64,000 bases of DNA, taken from Deltaproteobacteria bacterium. GTDB taxonomy: Bacteria > Desulfobacterota > Desulfobacteria > Desulfobacterales > SpSt-501. The position numbers were made by a program, and so were the translations under genes. Below are positions 62,762 to 64,000 of the stretch, piece after piece; position 1 is the stretch's first letter; each line of letters begins with the position of its first letter. The stretch spans positions 52,476-116,475 of the forward strand of contig JACRCN010000001.1 in NCBI GenBank assembly GCA_016219005.1, read 5' to 3'. Below the pieces are notes generated by a model. That model had not been told where the DNA came from. It ran no database searches and saw only the letters and a list, made by a program, of their open reading frames with translations.

Positions 62762-63994
62762 ATGATCGATCTGGTCAAAATCGGCTTCATTATCGTCGCC
62801 ATCATCGTCCTGATCCGCGTCAAAGTCCCCCTGAGCATCACGCTGATCGCCAGTGCCGTCGTCCTGGGGTTGCTTTTCCAACTTCCCGTCGCGGCGATGC
62901 GCGATGCCATCTGGCGCGGCGTGGCGGACGCCGAAACCCTGAAGCTCGTGATCGCCCTCGAACTGGTGCTGCTCTTCAGCGCCATCATGAAAGAACGCGG
63001 GAGCATGACCCGCGCGATTTCCGCGCTGAGTGAGGTTTTCCGCGATGCCCGGGTCACGGTTGCGATCATCCCCGCCGTCATCGGCCTGCTGCCGGTGGTC
63101 GGCGGCGCCATGCTGTCGGCGCCGCTGGTGGCCGAAGCCTCCGACGATCTCACGCTTTCCCCGGAGCGCAGGACCTTTCTCAACTACTGGTTTCGTCACG
63201 TGTGGGAGTATACGCTGCCCACCTTTCCCGCGCTTTTTCTCACGGCCGGCATCGTCGGCATCCCCATCGCCGATCTCGTCCTGGCCAACCTTCCACTCAC
63301 GGCGGCCTCGATCCTGGCCGGCATCGTGTTCGGCTTCAAGGAAGTTCGGCCGTACAAATCCACCCGCGCGCCGCTGACACCGGGCGGCATGGGAAGACCC
63401 GTCCTATCCTTCGTTTGGAACCTGCTCCCGTTCTTTCTGGTGATTCTCCTCACGCTCTGCTTCGACATCCATCTCGTGTATTCCCTGGCCCTGGTCACGG
63501 CCGGGACCGCGCTGCTCTATCGCATCCCTGCGGCGCACCTCGGACCGCTGGTCCGTAAAAGTGTTTCCCTCGAGCTCGCCTTCCTGATCTGGGGCATCAT
63601 GCTTTTCAAGGAGATGCTGACCGCAAGCAGCGCCATGAACAGCATCGCTGGAGAGCTGTCCCGCATGGGGATGCCCACCGCGGTGCTGGTGGCCTTGATC
63701 CCCGCGGTCATCGCCTTCATCACGGGGTACACCACGGCCTTCGTGGGACTGAGCTTCCCCGTGCTCCTGCCCCTTCTGCCCACGGATGGATCCGGCGTCC
63801 ACTATGTCATGCTGGCCCTCGCCAGCGGCATCTGCGCCCACATGCTCTCCCCCATGCACGCCTGCTATGTGATGACCCTGGAGTATTACCAGGCCGGCAT
63901 GGGGAAGACCTACCGGCTGCTCCTGGCCCCCGCATCCCTGACCTTTCTGACCGGGGTGGCCGCTTTTCTGGCCGCAACGTGGCTCGCCGGCTGA
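62762..63994 (+). CDS. DUF401/CitMHS-like permease
   Basis: 410 residues with about 11 membrane helices (start LVKIGFIIVAIIVLIRVKVPLSITLI) and an inverted-repeat arrangement. Motifs: VIGLLPVVGGAMLSAPLV, FRHVWEYTLPTFPALFLTA, LSFVWNLLPFFLVILLTL, and ITGYTTAFVGLSFPVLLPLLP near the end. It resembles DUF401 proteins, distant relatives of citrate/ion permeases; it may export or import the same carboxylate as the TTT system. It lies 74 bases after icd, with GGAGG ahead of the start. It ends at the edge of the window. Confidence 0.82.
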   Translation: MIDLVKIGFIIVAIIVLIRVKVPLSITLIASAVVLGLLFQLPVAAMRDAIWRGVADAETLKLVIALELVLLFSAIMKERGSMTRAISALSEVFRDARVTVAIIPAVIGLLPVVGGAMLSAPLVAEASDDLTLSPERRTFLNYWFRHVWEYTLPTFPALFLTAGIVGIPIADLVLANLPLTAASILAGIVFGFKEVRPYKSTRAPLTPGGMGRPVLSFVWNLLPFFLVILLTLCFDIHLVYSLALVTAGTALLYRIPAAHLGPLVRKSVSLELAFLIWGIMLFKEMLTASSAMNSIAGELSRMGMPTAVLVALIPAVIAFITGYTTAFVGLSFPVLLPLLPTDGSGVHYVMLALASGICAHMLSPMHACYVMTLEYYQAGMGKTYRLLLAPASLTFLTGVAAFLAATWLAG

Positions 63995-64000
63995 TGATAG

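Overview
The window is about 64 kb of GC-rich, densely coding bacterial chromosome. It most likely comes from a Gram-negative, anaerobic, sulfate-reducing or syntrophic member of the Desulfobacterota. The evidence is a complete qrcABCD operon (periplasmic cytochrome c to menaquinone reductase), a siroheme-decarboxylase subunit of the alternative haem pathway, system II cytochrome c biogenesis genes (ccsA/resB), flavoredoxin-like and Fe-S proteins, and outer-membrane and lipoprotein genes. No dsr, apr or sat genes lie in the window, so sulfate reduction itself is inferred. There is no transposase, phage or CRISPR locus. The mobile-looking DNA consists of short, transposase-free inverted-repeat elements.

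Layout. 0-4 kb: the end of a threonine aldolase gene, methylglyoxal synthase (mgsA), and a purH split into two genes on the minus strand (IMP cyclohydrolase first, then AICAR formyltransferase), with repeats around and between them, then an HD hydrolase. 4-12.7 kb: an HD-GYP protein, then a run from a near-consensus promoter through gspA, gspB, a purine nucleoside phosphorylase, two MTA/SAH-deaminase paralogues and adenine deaminase. 12.7-20 kb: an unusual [FeFe]-hydrogenase-like sensory module (DRTGG, RsbW-like ATPase, two tandem H-cluster-like Fe-S proteins, DRTGG, PHP, GHKL ATPase, thioredoxin-fold ferredoxin) that runs into mtnA. No catalytic hydrogenase is present. 20-26.6 kb: ahbB-like gene, pepA, a relic of tctA, flavin reductase, porin and two lipoproteins. 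26.7-39.3 kb (minus strand): comEC, murA, a translationally coupled small membrane protein after qrcD, qrcDCBA, ccsA, resB and a winged-helix protein. 39.3-45 kb: a nested repeat, a UvrD-type helicase gene with an in-frame TAG, ppiD, two zinc-ribbon proteins, and tRNA-Ala(GGC) with a repeat between it and its terminator. 45-55.4 kb: an EF-G paralogue, an M48 protease with TPRs, parAB, a YacP-like NYN protein, DUF3842, an IspH-UbiA fusion, plsY, an Smr protein, and a second ParA with a ribbon-helix-helix partner. 55.4-64 kb: a tricarboxylate-type uptake and catabolism cluster (prpF-like, tctC, tctB, tctA, MmgE/PrpD, NADP-isocitrate dehydrogenase, DUF401 permease).

How the parts connect. The nucleoside genes and mtnA together outline salvage of methylthioadenosine and related radical-SAM by-products. 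The Qrc complex needs haem c, and the neighbouring ccsA/resB and the ahbB-like gene supply haem attachment and haem synthesis. The 55-64 kb cluster looks like one catabolic operon importing a carboxylate that is isomerised or dehydrated toward the TCA cycle. The best candidates for something undescribed are the hydrogenase-like sensory module with duplicated H-cluster-like subunits, the extra small gene coupled to qrcD, the ParA/RHH pair carrying a perfect 16-bp inverted repeat inside the RHH gene, and the nested families of short mobile repeats.
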